64,000 bases of DNA from Homarus americanus (GCF_018991925.1 NW_024748921.1:16001-80000); one strand, 5' to 3'. Counted from the stretch's first letter, positions 31,102 through 43,424 are shown. The notes: generated by a model from the sequence alone, not told the origin. Made by a program: numbers and translations.

Positions 31102-32361
31102 TGGGCCACCACACTGCCATTGTTGACAACTGGTAGAGGATCACCGCACGGAACAGGAGACAAGGTGGTGTAGGTCTTCATCCTCATAGTGGCTGACCTA
31201 GAGGTACCGCCGGCAGTTGCTGTGCTTGAACCTTCTGTTGTTGTAAGTGAACCTTCTGCTGCTATCCTTGAGACTGCCATTGCTGTATTAAAACCTCCTG
31301 TTGTTGTACTCGAAACTTCCGTTGCTGTACTTGGACCTTCTGTTGCTGCAGTAGTCCCTTCTCTTAATATACCTGAAGCTCCCATTGCCGTAGAAGAAAC
31401 TTCTGTTGTTGTACTAGAACCTCCTGTTACTATACTTGAAACTTCTGTTGCTGTACTAGAACCTCCTGTTACTGTTTTAGAACCTCCCGTTGCTGTAACA
31501 GTTTCAAGCTGCGTGGTTCTTTCTGTGGGACCTCCTGTGTGGGAGCCGCCATCATTCACTATAGAGCTTTCTGTGAACTGGGGACGTTCCGTTGGGGTAG
31601 AGTCCTCAGGCAAGATTTCCGCAAAGCCTCCCTTGAGTTGGGGACGTTCTGTTGATGTAGAGTCCCCAACAGACTTGGTGGTGAGATTACCTGTGAGTTG
31701 GGGACGTTCTGTTGATGTAGAGTCCCCAACAGACTTGGTGGTGAGATTTCCTGTGAGTTGAGGACGTTCTGTTGATGTAGAGTCCCCAACAGACTTGGTG
31801 GTGAGATTTCCTGTGAGTTGAGGACGTTCTGTTGATGTAGAGTCCCCAACAGACTTGGTGGTGAGATTTCCTGTGAGTTGGGGACGTTCTGTTGATGTAG
31901 AGTCCCCAACAGACTTGGTGGTGAGGGTATTGCCTGTCTGTGTGTTGAATAAAGTCACAGAAGAAGTTTGGTTTTCTGTGGGGTTTTCCGTTGCTGTTGG
32001 AAGAACTGTCTGCGAAATATCTACCACAGGAGGGCCCTCGATCGTTGTGGACAATTCCATCACCGGGAGAGGTGTTGTGATTGAAGGAGATTGGGTTTCT
32101 GTGGTCAACTCCATCACCGTAACAGGACTTGTCGTCAAAGGTCCCTCTTTTTCACACCTGTCGCCTATGAATCTTCCTGGGCACTTACAAATGTCAGGAG
32201 CGATGCAGTAGCCGCCATTGAGACATTTGTAAGGGCAGTAAGGCAAGCAGCCCCGACGCTCCGACAGAGGGAGGACCCATACTTTGTTCTCACATTCGAA
32301 ACCAACCCTTTTCTGTCCTGACGGGAACCTGTAGCCAAGCAAACACCTGGCCGTCACACCT
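31102..32361 (-). CDS. E9: CCP end, first EGF, mucin-like insert, CCP start (419 codons)
   Basis: 1,260 nt, phase 2-2; acceptor TTTACCTTTCAG, donor GCCCA|GTGAGT. In order: CCP second half (ARCLLGYRFPSGQKRVGF, ECENKVWVLPL), EGF-like CPYKCLNGGYCIAPDICKC then PGRFIGDRC, about 310 residues rich in Thr, Ser, Glu and Pro, then a new CCP start (PCGDPLPVVNNGSVVAQ). The insert contains five near-identical 20-residue repeats (LTGNLTTKSVGDSTSTERPQ; 60-bp units, about 31625-31925) and a longer degenerate series of TEVSSTATGG-like words. Each 20-mer carries an NLT sequon. A heavily O- and N-glycosylated stalk is likely. Confidence 0.92.
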
Positions 32362-33865
32362 CTGAAAGGTAAATATACAGGTATGAGTACACATATGATC
32401 AAGTAAATGAGCACCTTTAACAGGTCTGAAACCTCAACAAGGAGAATCAATAAATCCTTGTGTACCTGTAAGTAATTAACAATATAATTATGTATCTTAT
32501 TCTACCGATAAAGTGAATAGGTGCACAAGGACTTTCTGATCACACTGTGCTTATATCAAGACAGTAAAGTCATAACATATTAAACTCGACTCTCACCACT
32601 ACACCCAAACTCTAACGGCACAGCAACGCAGCCAGTTCGGTTTTATCCAAGGTGCGTTTATCGATAGTCAAATCAGAGCACTACCACACACATTCTTCTT
32701 AAAACACAAAAACAAAAAACTCTTAGATATACCCTCATGCTCCCATGCTACAAATACTCTTGAGATTTTGTTTTTAAGATCAGAGATTCAAAAACTCTTC
32801 CTTCCCAACTAGCTCCACCGTGTACCGTCACCTGTTACTAAACAACTCTACTACTAACCTCGTACTTCTCTTTTCTTTTTTGTTTGACGAGGCCAAACTG
32901 GGTGCTGGACTCGGGCTGAGGCTGCGTGGGCCTCGTTGCGTTCGTCGTGTTGTTTGGGACTCAGCTATCACAAGCCTATAACAATCAGGTATGTTGTGTG
33001 AAGCCAAGGTAACTGTCTCTCTACCCCAGCTAATTATTGCCATCCACCTGTTGTCCTTCCATTAAACTCCTTTCACCCCTGTCGCTTGGTATGTATGTAT
33101 GTACTGTATGTATGTATGTACTGTATGTATGTATGTACAGTATGTATGTATGTACTGTATGTATGTATGTACTGTATGTATGTATGTACAGTATGTATGT
33201 ATGTATGTACTGTCACTTAAAAAATTGCCTTTTCAAATTTGTGTTGAGAAAATATGACACAGCGGACGAAGGATTTTGACAACCTACCGAGACAACAGGA
33301 GTCACAGTGTTCACTCTGAAATGCCATCGATCACCCCAAGTACAGATAGTTTTTTGAGCGTCTGTATGTACTTATTTTTTTATGTGTCAGTTCAAAGTTT
33401 TATCCTTAAATAAGAAACTAAATTATGATAAATATTTTAATCTCAACAAGAAAGGCAAAATATATTACACAAAAATATATAAACCAATAAATAATGATCA
33501 CTTAATTACTAAAACAAATAATGTCAAAGATGATATTGGTTAATGGGTTAAGGTTAAGTTTGGTTAAGTTAAGTTAGGTTAAGGTTAGGTTAAGGTTAAG
33601 GTTAAGTTAGGTTAAGGTTAGGTTAGGTTAGGTTAAGGTTAGGTTAGGTTAAGGTTAGGTTAAGGTTAAGGTTAGGTTAAGGTTAAGGTTAAGGTTAAGT
33701 TAGGTTAAGGTTAGGTTAAGGTTAAGGTTAAGGTTAGGTTAAGGTTAAGTTAGGTTTAGGTTAAGTTAAGGTTAAGGTTAAGTTAGGTTAAGTTAGGTTA
33801 AGGTTAAGTTAGGTTAGCTTAAGGTTAAGGTTAGGTTAGGTTAGTAAGAAGAAGAACAACCTTAC
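32362..33865. repeat. Intron E8-E9: ATGT repeat, dispersed repeat copy B and a GGTTAAGGTTAGG array
   Basis: 32400-33060 is AT-rich without a recognised element. (TATG)n with ACTG/ACAG interruptions at 33088-33210; dispersed repeat copy B at 33230-33365; GGTTAAGG/GGTTAGG degenerate array at 33545-33842, ending just before the E8 donor. Confidence 0.8.
33230..33365 (-). repeat. Dispersed repeat, copy B (inverted relative to copy A)
   Basis: Contains GTGTTGAGAAAATATGACAC and ACAACAGGAGTCACAGTG, the reverse complement of 24111-24240. The two copies flank exons E9-E17 in inverted orientation. Confidence 0.85.
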
Positions 33866-34063
33866 GTCAGCTCTACTATGCCGTTGGTAAGGGAGGGCCG
33901 GGTAGCGTTCTCACAGGGTTCCATGTCAGTAGATATACACTCCGCGTCCACCCCTGGCGGCACGTCCACGAACATCCACACGCCCACCACACACGTAAAC
34001 TCTATGCTTTTGTCTATTGATGACCTGTAACCTGTAAGACAGCGGATGTACCCGAAGGTGGCG
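33866..34063 (-). CDS. E8: CCP second half and next CCP first half
   Basis: 198 nt, phase 2-2; acceptor CTTCCTCCTACAG, donor CTGAC|GTAAGG. It reads FGYIRCLTGYRSSIDKSIEF, TCVVGVWMFVDV and DAECIS for the end of one CCP, then EPCENATRPSLTNGIVELT for the start of the next. It contains no EGF. It pairs with E7 upstream and E9 downstream. Confidence 0.9.
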
Positions 34064-34505
34064 CTGTAGGAGGAAGAGATAATAGTGAGGGAGGGTGAGG
34101 GAGGGAAGGGAGAGGGAGAGTGAGGAGGGAGGGTGAGGGAGGGAGGGGAGGGAGGAGAGTGAGGGAGGGGAAATGAGGGGCAAGGTAAATAAATAAATAA
34201 ATAAAGAGATGAATAGAGAGACGGAATGAAAGAGGATTAAGAGGAAGAGGAGGAGGCAGCACACAGCAATAGACACAGGCAGAATTCTTGGAGTAAAAAT
34301 AAAGGGATAACTTTTGTAATATCAATACGAACACGGCGAGACTGTTGCAACTCTCCACCAACTTCTATGACCTCTTGCCTGCCTCTCACGTTACGGGAGG
34401 GGGGGAAGAGGGGGGGAATGGGAATGGAGCGAGGGATGAGATGGAAGGGAGGAGGTTGGTTGTGATGGTGGAAGGGAAGCTGAGATATGGAAGGGGAGGA
34501 GGAAG

Positions 34506-34580
<75 letters not shown>

Positions 34581-35433
34581 TAACAATAAACACAGGCCTT
34601 GACGGATATAGAAAACGAGAAGAGATGGTTGGAGGAGGAACACTTGTACCCTGACGACCTCTGACCTGACGACCTCTGACCCTGACGACCTCTGACCCTT
34701 ACCGATAATGGAATTGTTGAGAGATTTGACCATTACAGGGAGAGATAAATAATTTGTTTGTTTTTAACTATTTCATGGTTAAGGAATTAGTTCTTGTGTT
34801 AACAACCTAACCTAATATAACCGAACTGACCTGACCTATCCAAACATAACCTAACCTAATATAAACGAACTTGACCTGACCTATCCAAACATAACCTAAC
34901 CTAATATAAACGAATCCTGACCTGACCTATCCAAACATAACCTAACCTAATATAAACGAACTTGACCTGACCTATCCAAACATAACCTAACCTAATATAA
35001 CCGAACTTGATCTGCCCATCCAAACATAACCTAACCTAATATAAACGAACTTGACCTGACCTATCCAAACCTAACCTAATATAACCGAACTTGACCTGAC
35101 CTATCCAAACATAACCTAACCTAATATAACCGAACTTGACCTGACCCATGCAAACTTAAACTAACCTAACCTAACTTGACTTAACCTGACCTGACCTGAC
35201 CTCATCAAAATTTACTTAACCAATGATATTAATGCCTTTTAAAACTGGGGCCTATTAGGACTGGGGCCCATTATGACTGGGGCCCATTATGACTGGGGCC
35301 CATTATGACTATTGACTGGGGCCCATTATGACTGGGGCCCATTATGGGGCCCATCCTATTAGGACTGGGGCCCATTATGACTGGGGCCCATTATGACTGG
35401 GGCCCATTATGACCACTGAGCTAAGACAAGGAG

Positions 35434-35479
<46 letters not shown>

Positions 35480-36436
35480 AAGTAAACAAAAGAAGAAAAA
35501 ATAGATATAAATTAAAAGAGAAACAGAATACAAACAGATAAAGAGAGAAAATAAAGACAAAACGAAAGAATGAAAGAGAGAGAAAAAAACAAGAAAGAGA
35601 GAAAACAAGAGAAAGTGGATTGAGTTAGAAAGTAAAACCCTCGGTAGAAAGAAAGTATTGACCATCAGAGTAACTTTCTTTTCGGGTGTTCAGACAGACG
35701 ATACAACACCGTTTACAAAGGCGAACATCTAGTGAACTTTAGATTAGGTAAGGGAATGACATTGAAGAAGAAGAAGAAGGAGAAGAAGGAGGAGGAGGAA
35801 GGAGGAAGGAGGAGGGGGAAGAGGAGTAAGAGGAAGAGGAGTAAGAAAAGGAGTAAAAGGATAAGAAGGAGGAAGAGGAGTAAAAGGAGGAGAAGAGGAA
35901 GAAAGAGTACAAGAAGAAGAAAAAATTACTGTGTTTGGAGACGAGTACAGCCTCTCTCTCTCTCTCTCTCTCTCTCCATTATTACAAAAGAGAGAGACTT
36001 CATTTTAAACATACAGGCCACCACTAAATACTTAATTATTTACCTGTAAAGGGCCAATTTCGACCCATTAGTTCCACACCTGGATAGTAAAGAGCCTGTC
36101 CACCTGGCGGCTAATTGAGTTATTAATGAGTTTATATATTATTTCTAGCCTCTATTGATTCTTGACATTTTCGAGGGTTGCTACAGCTAATTATTATGCC
36201 ACAGGTTAATTAATATACAGGTGAGTGCTGATATAAGTTGGTTTGTGGTAAATGATAATTTGTTGGATTAATTTGATGCCGGTGTTTGTGGACTATGAGG
36301 ATACATACATACATACATACATACATACATACATACATACATACATACATACATACATACATACATACATACATACATACATACATACATACATACATAC
36401 ATACATACACAACATACACACACACAAGCACGCACA

Positions 36437-36532
<96 letters not shown>

Positions 36533-36671
36533 CTATCCTCATTCTAGATAAGCAGCTTAAGTATTAAGCCTCCAAAAATATAAAAAAAACCTAAAAATAC
36601 ACCGAAGCAAACTTTATCAATTTCACATTCACGAACTAAGAGAAGAAGAAGAAGAAACGACATCAAGCAGT

Positions 36672-36706
<35 letters not shown>

Positions 36707-37405
36707 AACTTCCTGCACTGAACGACCTCCTCCTAGAGCGATTCACTGATCAGGGAGGCGACGGTGCAATATCGGAGGACAATACCGAGTAGGATGAATT
36801 ATGCATACTTGACGTCGTGAGGGAGCCGAGAGAAGAAAACGAGTAAAAACACCTTTCTATAATCCTAGTCGCCGCCGTGTCAAAGATTGCTGTGTTTGGG
36901 GCCGCCTCCTGTTGATGCTGTTGCTGCCGCTGTTTCATCTTCTTCAATACAGATGCAAGGAGGCTAAGAATAGTCTTTTATCTCCGTGGTGCACTAGGAT
37001 GGGCAGCTTTGGTTTATGGAGGTTGGTGAGAGGGAAGAGGGAGGAAGGGAGGTGGGAAGAAGGAAGGAAAGAGGGTGAGAAGGAGGAGGGGGGAGGAAGG
37101 AAAGAAGGTGGGAAGGAGGAGGGGGGGAGGAAGGAAAGAGGAGAAGGAGGAGGGGGGAGGAAGGAAAGAAGGTGGGAAGGAGGAGGGGGGGAGGAAGGAA
37201 AGAAGAAGGAGGGAGGGTAGAGGAAGGAAAGAAGGTGGGGAAAAGAGGAGGGGGGGAGGAAGGAAAGAAGGTGAGAATGGGGATTGGAAAGGAGGAGAGT
37301 GGGAAGATGGGAAAGAAAAAGGATACTTGTGTATTTCTCAGCCAGAGAGACTATTTCGAGGAGGTAGGAAGGGGATTGGATGAATTTAAGTGTCCTCTGT
37401 CTCTA

Positions 37406-37436
<31 letters not shown>

Positions 37437-37563
37437 TATTTATCTACACTATCTCTCTCTCTCTCACACACACAAACATCAATCCTACAACCATTCTCTC
37501 CCACACACCCCCCCACATCACCTTTACTCACCCCCCACGCCCTCCCCTCCCCCCTTGACCTAC
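34064..37563. repeat. Intron E7-E8: multiple tandem repeats
   Basis: GAGGGAGG tract 34080-34180; (GA)n 34512-34578; about eight copies of a 40-45-bp unit containing CCTAACCTAATATAACCGAA and TGACCTGACCTATCC at 34800-35160; a 16-bp unit GACTGGGGCCCATTAT at 35250-35415; (CAGA)n 35437-35478; AAG-rich 35764-35925; (CT)n 35951-35976; (CATA)n 36301-36410; (CA)n 36416-36521; GGAGGAAGGAAAGAAGG-type array 37030-37275; CT-rich 37395-37465. No exon, tRNA or transposon coding region found. Confidence 0.85.
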
Positions 37564-37657
37564 TTGATGGAATTGGTGACCCCGTGTGCGATTTCTGGAG
37601 GCGGGTCGGTACACAAAGGCGAATCGCTTGTCTCTGGATACCGAAGCTGTACCGGCT
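37564..37657 (-). CDS. E7: CCP first half
   Basis: 94 nt, phase 1 in, phase 2 out; acceptor ATACTTTTCACAG, donor ATCAA|GTAGGT. It reads EPVQLRYPETSDSPL then CTDPPPEIAHGVTNSIK, the typical CCP opening (C..PP.I.HG). Its phases supply exactly what E6 (ending phase 1) and E8 (starting phase 2) require. Confidence 0.85.
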
Positions 37658-38173
37658 CTGTGAAAAGTATACAATAACGGGAGGTGGAAATATACTTTTA
37701 AAATTTTTATCTTCATTCAAAAAGTAATAATAGTTTTTTGATGAAGAAAATATTTAATGGAGTAAAATTATTTAATGTATTGATATAATCTGTCATAGTT
37801 ATTTAATGACCTATAATTGTGGGTTTTGTTTTGGTGAATTATTATAATACTGAAAAGTTTATATATATACTTTGGAGTGTGGATTATATTTTGTCATTAG
37901 TAACCTTGGAGAAATATTAGTCTAAAAGTAATTATTGTAATATTAGGATTTTATTTGTTTTAATATTTAATTAATACTACAATCAATGTCATATTTCCTC
38001 TTATTATTATTATTATTAATGTTATTACAGTATAAGTGTACGTGTGAAGGATGTAGTGTAAGTGTGATGGTATAGTGTGAGGGTATAGTGTAAGTGTGAG
38101 AGACAGGTATGTAGTGTTAAGGGTGAATTAATGACTTAATAATAATAAAAAAAAACATACAGGTATAACTCAC
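37658..38173. other. Intron E6-E7
   Basis: AT-rich with short ATT runs (38003-38020) and TAGTGTGA-like words at 38050-38110. Nothing else recognised. Confidence 0.7.
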
Positions 38174-38295
38174 CTTCCTTAATTAAACACTGAGGGTCAC
38201 CTGTAAACACCCAGCGTCCATCAACACACAAGACCTCAGGTGCACCGTGCATCAGCTTGTACTTCGGGAGACAGTTCAGTTTCCCTACCGTCCCA
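38174..38295 (-). CDS. E6: CCP second half
   Basis: 122 nt, phase 2 in, phase 1 out; acceptor CACCCTCGTTTAG, donor GGAAG|GTGAGT. It reads GTVGKLNCLPKYKLMHGA, VLCVDGRWVFTGDPQC and LIKE. With E5 it makes a complete four-cysteine CCP with the conserved Trp. Confidence 0.9.
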
Positions 38296-39516
38296 CTAAA
38301 CGAGGGTGAGATTAGCTTGATTAGTGATTAGAAAGAGGTGATTGGGTTGAAGTTGGGTTGTTATCGGTAGTTACATCATTATACTCGAGGGGTTAAATCA
38401 TCATATTCAAGAATTTAAATCATCGTACTACAAGGGGTTAAATCATTATATTTAAGGGGTTAAATCATTATATTTAAGGGGTTAAATCATCGTACTCAAG
38501 GGGTTAAATCATCGTACTCCGGGGTGTTAAGTCATCATTATACTCGAGGGGTTAAATCATCATATTCAAGAATTTAAATCATCATACTACAAGGAGTTAA
38601 ATCATTATACTTAAGGGGTTAAATCATTATACTTAAGGGGTTAAATCATCATACTCAAGGGTTAAATCATCGTACTCAAGGGTTAAATCATCGTACTCAA
38701 GGGGTGAAATCATCATACTCAAGGGGTTAAATCATCATACTCAAGGGGTTAAATCATCATATTCAAAGGGTAAAATCATCGAACTCAAGGGGTTAAATCA
38801 TCATATTCACGGGGTTAAATCATCATATTCAAAGGGTAAAATCATCGAACTCAAGGGATTAAATTATACTCTCCAATCACACCAAAAAAATAAAATAAAA
38901 AAATAAAAAATAATTAACAAATCTAATTTACATACTGAAAAAAAAATTAATACCTGTAAGACCCAGAATACCTGTGTGTGTGTGGAGAGAAAGAGAGAGA
39001 GAGTGGATGACAATATTCTATCCCCACAACAATCGGTATTGAAATAGAAATTGTACAATGTTGTTTCTGAAGGTGACAATAAGAACGATGCTTTAAGACC
39101 CGCTTACACTAAATTGAGTTTTCACTACAATAACCTCAACAAATAATAATAATAGTAACAAATTCTCATGATGGTATTAAATTCTTTATATATATCTGTA
39201 GACTATATTGGATTATTAAATTCTACAGAAAAACATAAGAGCTTAATGCTAGTAGTGGTATTAAATTCTTTGTAGTTAGTCTTTTTCAAATTGTAACCTT
39301 GAGATTTAATGCTAGTAGTGGTATTAAATTCTTTGTAGTTTAGATTGTCCTTTTAAATTCTACTGATAACCTTGGAATTAAATGTTTGTTGTAGTAGAAT
39401 TTGGGGCAATTTTTTCATACCTGTGTAACTAAGTATTTCATTTTTTTTTTTTTTATTCATTTTTCTCATTCATGGCAGAACAATTATACACAATATGTTC
39501 CTTGGTTAATACATGA

Positions 39517-39577
<61 letters not shown>

Positions 39578-40317
39578 TTATAACACAATTTCACAAATAA
39601 TAAAACAGCCATACATGAAATATACATCTTGTTTTATATATAACCAGTATATGATCTGATATATTCATACATATTCATACACATACATAACATATCCGAG
39701 CCATTGGCCATAACAGAGAAAATGTTTTAACGTGTGACTTAAATATTTCAGTGAATAGTTTTATGGAATGGTGTTTTACAGAGAGTGAATAAAATGTGTG
39801 TATTTTTAATAATTTTTTTTATTAATAATGAAATACCTTTGGCAAGTGTCAGTCTATGGTACAACCTTTATTTAACGAACTATATAGAGATGAAAGTTCG
39901 TTATGTCGAGGGTTTGTTAAATGTGAAACCTTCATTTAACGAACTATATAGAGATGAAAGTCCGTTATATCGAGGTGTGAGTGTATAAAATATTTAATAT
40001 TGTATATGATTATTATTCAACTCCGTGACATTATGATTGATAAACCGACTACAATTAAAGATATGAATTTCACAACACCAGGAAATTGACAACAACAACA
40101 ACAGCCAATAGCATCTACTTGCAACACAATGACAGCGGCACTTGCAACCTAACACTGACACTTGCAACCTAATTAATAACACTTGCAACAGAACGAATAA
40201 CACTTGCAACATAAAACTGATACTTGCAACACAATGAGTGCCAATTGCAACATAATTAATGGCACTTGCAACAGAGGTCAAGCAACGAGAAAGAGAGAGA
40301 GAGAGAGACAGACTTAC
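38296..40317. repeat. Intron E5-E6: 22-bp array, CA repeat and other tandems
   Basis: 38380-38870 holds about 22 units of GGGGTTAAATCATCATACTC plus AA. (CA)n at 39522-39576. 39840-39980 contains two copies of a roughly 60-bp segment with TTTAACGAACTATATAGAGA and CGTTATATCGAGG, resembling pogo/Tigger-type transposon ends. 40090-40280 has about seven units of ACACTTGCAACCTAATTAAT-like sequence. Otherwise AT-rich. Confidence 0.8.
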
Positions 40318-40390
40318 TTGAACAGTTTAATGACCCCGTGTTCCACTGTGGGCGGGTCAAGTTGACACTCCTTCACTGTTGAGGTCTCGA
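40318..40390 (-). CDS. E5: CCP first half
   Basis: 73 nt, phase 1 in, phase 2 out; acceptor CAATCCTCTTCCCAG, donor TTCAA|GTAAGT. It reads (V)ETSTVKE then CQLDPPTVEHGVIKLFK, a CCP opening (C.LDPP.VEHG). Joined to E6 it gives a full CCP domain. Confidence 0.88.
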
Positions 40391-41305
40391 CTGGGAAGAG
40401 GATTGGAAAGTAACTGATTGGAAAGTAACTGATTGGAATATAACCACCATATGAATAAGGGATTGGAAAAATAATTGGAAAGACCTCGAAAAAAAGAATA
40501 ATCAAATACTGTACTTGTGAACACGATTAGGAAAAGTTGGATTAGTAAAGGGGATTAGAAATTAATTGTCATAATAAAAGAGGATTGGAAAAGAAGATCA
40601 AAAAGTATTTGTTTTAAAAGTATTTTGAAGTGAAGATTAGAAAGTATTGATCATAATGGATGATATAGAGAGAAAGGATTGGAAAACATCAGTGATAAAA
40701 GGAAAGATTAGAAACATAGATTAGAAGATCCATCATAAACCCAACGATTGGAAGAGACGATTAAAAGTATTTATCACACAAAGAAAAGTTTTAAAAATGA
40801 TGATTAGAAAACACGTGATATATAGAGAAGAGGGATTGGAAAATTTTGTTACAATCACCTATTCATTTCTCTACGGATTGGGTGAAAGGTTTAGAAAAAC
40901 AAACTTAAAAACAAAAAAAAACAAAAAAGATTATAACAAAAGGTATTATTATAATCATTAAGGACTGGACAGACAATAAAACGAAATTGGAAAAACAAGA
41001 TTAACAAAATAATTGCAAAAAAAAAAAAATTGGACATGTAATAAAACAAAATTGAAACACAAGATTAAGAAATAATTACCAAAAAAAAAAATCCTAACCT
41101 GTTTTGATACGAAAGAACAAAGTCTCTTAAAAAATCAATCACAAATTACAAAAATATATCAATAAAAAAAAAAAACTCAAATATTATTAAAAAGGAAACA
41201 TTCACTTAAACAAAATCTTGAATATACTTGTTATTCTATTTTAACATTCAATAATTAATCGGATTTCTTATATCTCTCTCTCACCACCACCACACCACCA
41301 CCCAC
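40391..41305. other. Intron E4-E5, AT-rich with GATTGGAAA-like words
   Basis: 40400-40880 contains many dispersed GATTGGAAA or GATTAGAAA words without a fixed period; A-rich runs lie at 40900-41190. No exon or element recognised. Confidence 0.7.
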
Positions 41306-41440
41306 CTGCACTGACGGGTACACAGAAGGGGTCCAGCGTACGGTTCCCCACCACCGCCTTCCACACACCTACGAGGCACCGAACCAACACCTTCGGAGAT
41401 CTCACTGCAGTCACGTAACCTGGAGCACACTGAAGCTCTC
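41306..41440 (-). CDS. E4: CCP second half (two possible acceptors)
   Basis: 135 nt, phase 1-1 with acceptor CAGGGCAG, or 140 nt starting at 41445 in phase 2 with acceptor CCAGTCCCAG; donor GTGCAG|GTGGGT. It reads AGELQCAPGYVTAVRSP, VLVRCLVGVWKAVVGN and DPFCVPVSA, three Cys plus Trp of a CCP. With the 41445 acceptor it joins E3 directly and gives a first-to-second Cys spacing like the other CCPs here. With 41440 it requires the optional exon E3b. Confidence 0.88.
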
Positions 41441-41445
41441 CTGCC

Positions 41446-42399
41446 CTGGGACTGGAGGAGTAATGGGGGAGTAATGGGTTAAATGGGGGATCTAATTCGA
41501 ATAGGTTCTGGTAATAATGGGGTCTGGTGATAATGGGGTCTGGTGATAATGGGGTCTGGTGATAATGGGGCCTGGTGTTAATGGGGCCTGGTGATAATGG
41601 GGTCTGGTGATAATGGGGTCTGGTGATAATGGGGTCTGGTGATAATGGGGTCTGGTGATAATGGGGCCTGGTGATAATGGGGTCTGGTGATAATGGGGTC
41701 TGGTGATAATGGGGTCTGGTGTTAATGGGGTCTGGTACTGATGGGGTCTGATTTTAATGGGGTGTGGTACTAATAGACTCCATTACTAATAAGCTCCAAT
41801 CCTAATAGACCCCAGTACTAATAGACCCCAGTCATTAAATTTAACCCAAGTACAAACAAATATAACTTATTATCAACACAAAAAACAACATCCCAGAGAA
41901 ACAACAAAACAAACAACAAAAATAACAATAATCTAGGATGTTTCAAACGACTAAATTTATTATTCAGAAACATAAATGGCTTTGACATATCCCTCCCTAA
42001 CATAGTGAAGCGGAAACTAACTTGTTTTTTTGGGGGGTTAGGTTAGGTTAGGTTAGGTTAGGTTAGGTTTAGGTTTAGGTTAGGTTAGGTTTGGTTAGGT
42101 TAGGTTAGGTTAGGTTAGGTTAGGTTAGGTTAGGTTTAGGTTAAGTTAGGTTAGGTTAGGTTAGGTTAGGTTAGGTTAGGTTTAGGTTAAGTTAGGTTAG
42201 GTTAGGTTAGGTTTAGGTTAAGTTAGGTTAGGTTAGGTTACATTTCCTCTAGTAATACAAAAGACACAGTATCCAACATAGTACAACACCGCTTCAATAA
42301 TAAATAAAAAAATATATATACTTTTCTCTCGTCACTTATCTGTGTTCAAAGAGGCAGAAAAATATCCCGAAAAATAGAGCCTAAAGATGAAAGACTTAC
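41446..42399. repeat. 16-bp array and TTAGG tract
   Basis: 41510-41770 holds about 16 units of TAATGGGGTCTGGTGA; 42036-42240 is TTAGG/GGTTTAGG degenerate repeat. 41800-42030 is AT-rich. No other feature. Confidence 0.9.
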
Positions 42400-42506
42400 C
42401 GACCGATCCATCACCATTTTTTAGGAGAAAACAGCGGCCCCGACTCGTATTTTTCACCGCCTCAATAGTGTAATCAATCAGTGGATCAGGGTTGTCTCCT
42501 GTTGCT
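42400..42506 (-). CDS. E3b: optional exon, uncertain
   Basis: 107 nt, phase 2 in, phase 1 out; donor GTCG|GTAAGT is near-perfect but the acceptor ACCACAG lies in the minisatellite and lacks a pyrimidine tract. It reads (K)ATGDNPDPLIDYTIEAV, NTSRGRCFLLKNGDGSVG, with one Cys and one NTS sequon. Both phases fit E3 and the 41440 form of E4. However, including it would insert 36 residues and an odd Cys into a CCP, so it is either a cassette exon or not an exon. Confidence 0.35.
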
Positions 42507-43295
42507 CTGTGGTACTGTGGGTCTGTGGTACTGTGGGTCTGTGGTACTGTGGGTCTGTGGGTCTGTGGGTCTGTGGGTCTGTGGTACTGTGGGTCTGTGT
42601 TCTGTGGCACTGTGGGTCTGTGGCACTGTGGGTCTGTGGCCATGTGGGACTGTGGGTCTGTGGCACTGTGGGTCTGTGGTACTGTGGGTCTGTGTTCTGT
42701 GGCACTGTGGGTCTGTGGCCATGTGGGACTGTGGGTCTGTGGCACTGTGGGTCTGTGGCCATGTGGGACTGTGGGTCTGTGGCACTGTGGGTCTGTGGCC
42801 ATGTGAGACTGTGGGTCTGTGGCACTGTGGGTCTGTGGCCATGTGGGACTGTGGGTCTGTGGCACTGTGGGTCTGTGGGCCATGTGGGACTGTGGGTCTG
42901 TGGCACTGTGGGTCTGTGGCCATGTGGGACTGTGGGTCTGTGGCACTGTGGGTCTGTGGCCATGGGACTGGGTCTGTGGCCATGGGACTGTGGGTCTGTG
43001 GCACTGTGGGTCTGTGGCTATGTGGGACTGTGGGGTCTGTGGTACTGTGGGTCTGTGGCCATGGGGACTGTGGGTCTGTGGCACTGTGGGTCTGTGGCCA
43101 TGTGGGACTGTGGGGTCTGTGGCACTGTGGGTCTGTACATGTGGGACTGTGGGTCTGTGGCACTGTGGGTCTGTGGCCATGTGGGACTGTGGGTCTGTGG
43201 CCATGTGGGACTGTGGGTCTGTGGGACTGTGGGTCTGTGGCCATGTGGGACTGTGGGTCTGTGGTACTGTGGGTCTGTGGCATTGTGGCTGTGAT
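42490..43295. repeat. About 40-bp G/T-rich minisatellite (TGTGGGTCTGTGGCACTGTG)
   Basis: Long array alternating CTGTGGGTCTGTGGCA and CTGTGGGTCTGTGGCCATG plus TGGGA. The repeat is free of stops in most frames of both strands, which explains five long overlapping open frames. The unit length is not a multiple of three, so it is not taken as coding. Confidence 0.92.
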
Positions 43296-43424
43296 TTAGT
43301 GGCTCAGTGGCTCTTTATCTCTGTGGCATTGTGGTTCTGTGGCACAGAGGATCAGTTCTGACCTCGGTAGAGGAAAGGTCACGGTCGATTTTAGCTTCCG
43401 GGGATCAACAGTCAGAGAAATGGC

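Noticed and set aside
42332..43361. Five overlapping long open frames on both strands over the G/T-rich minisatellite
   Set aside because: The roughly 40-bp unit has no stops in most frames and is not a multiple of three; the frames carry no information. Only the last 107 nt are kept as an optional exon.
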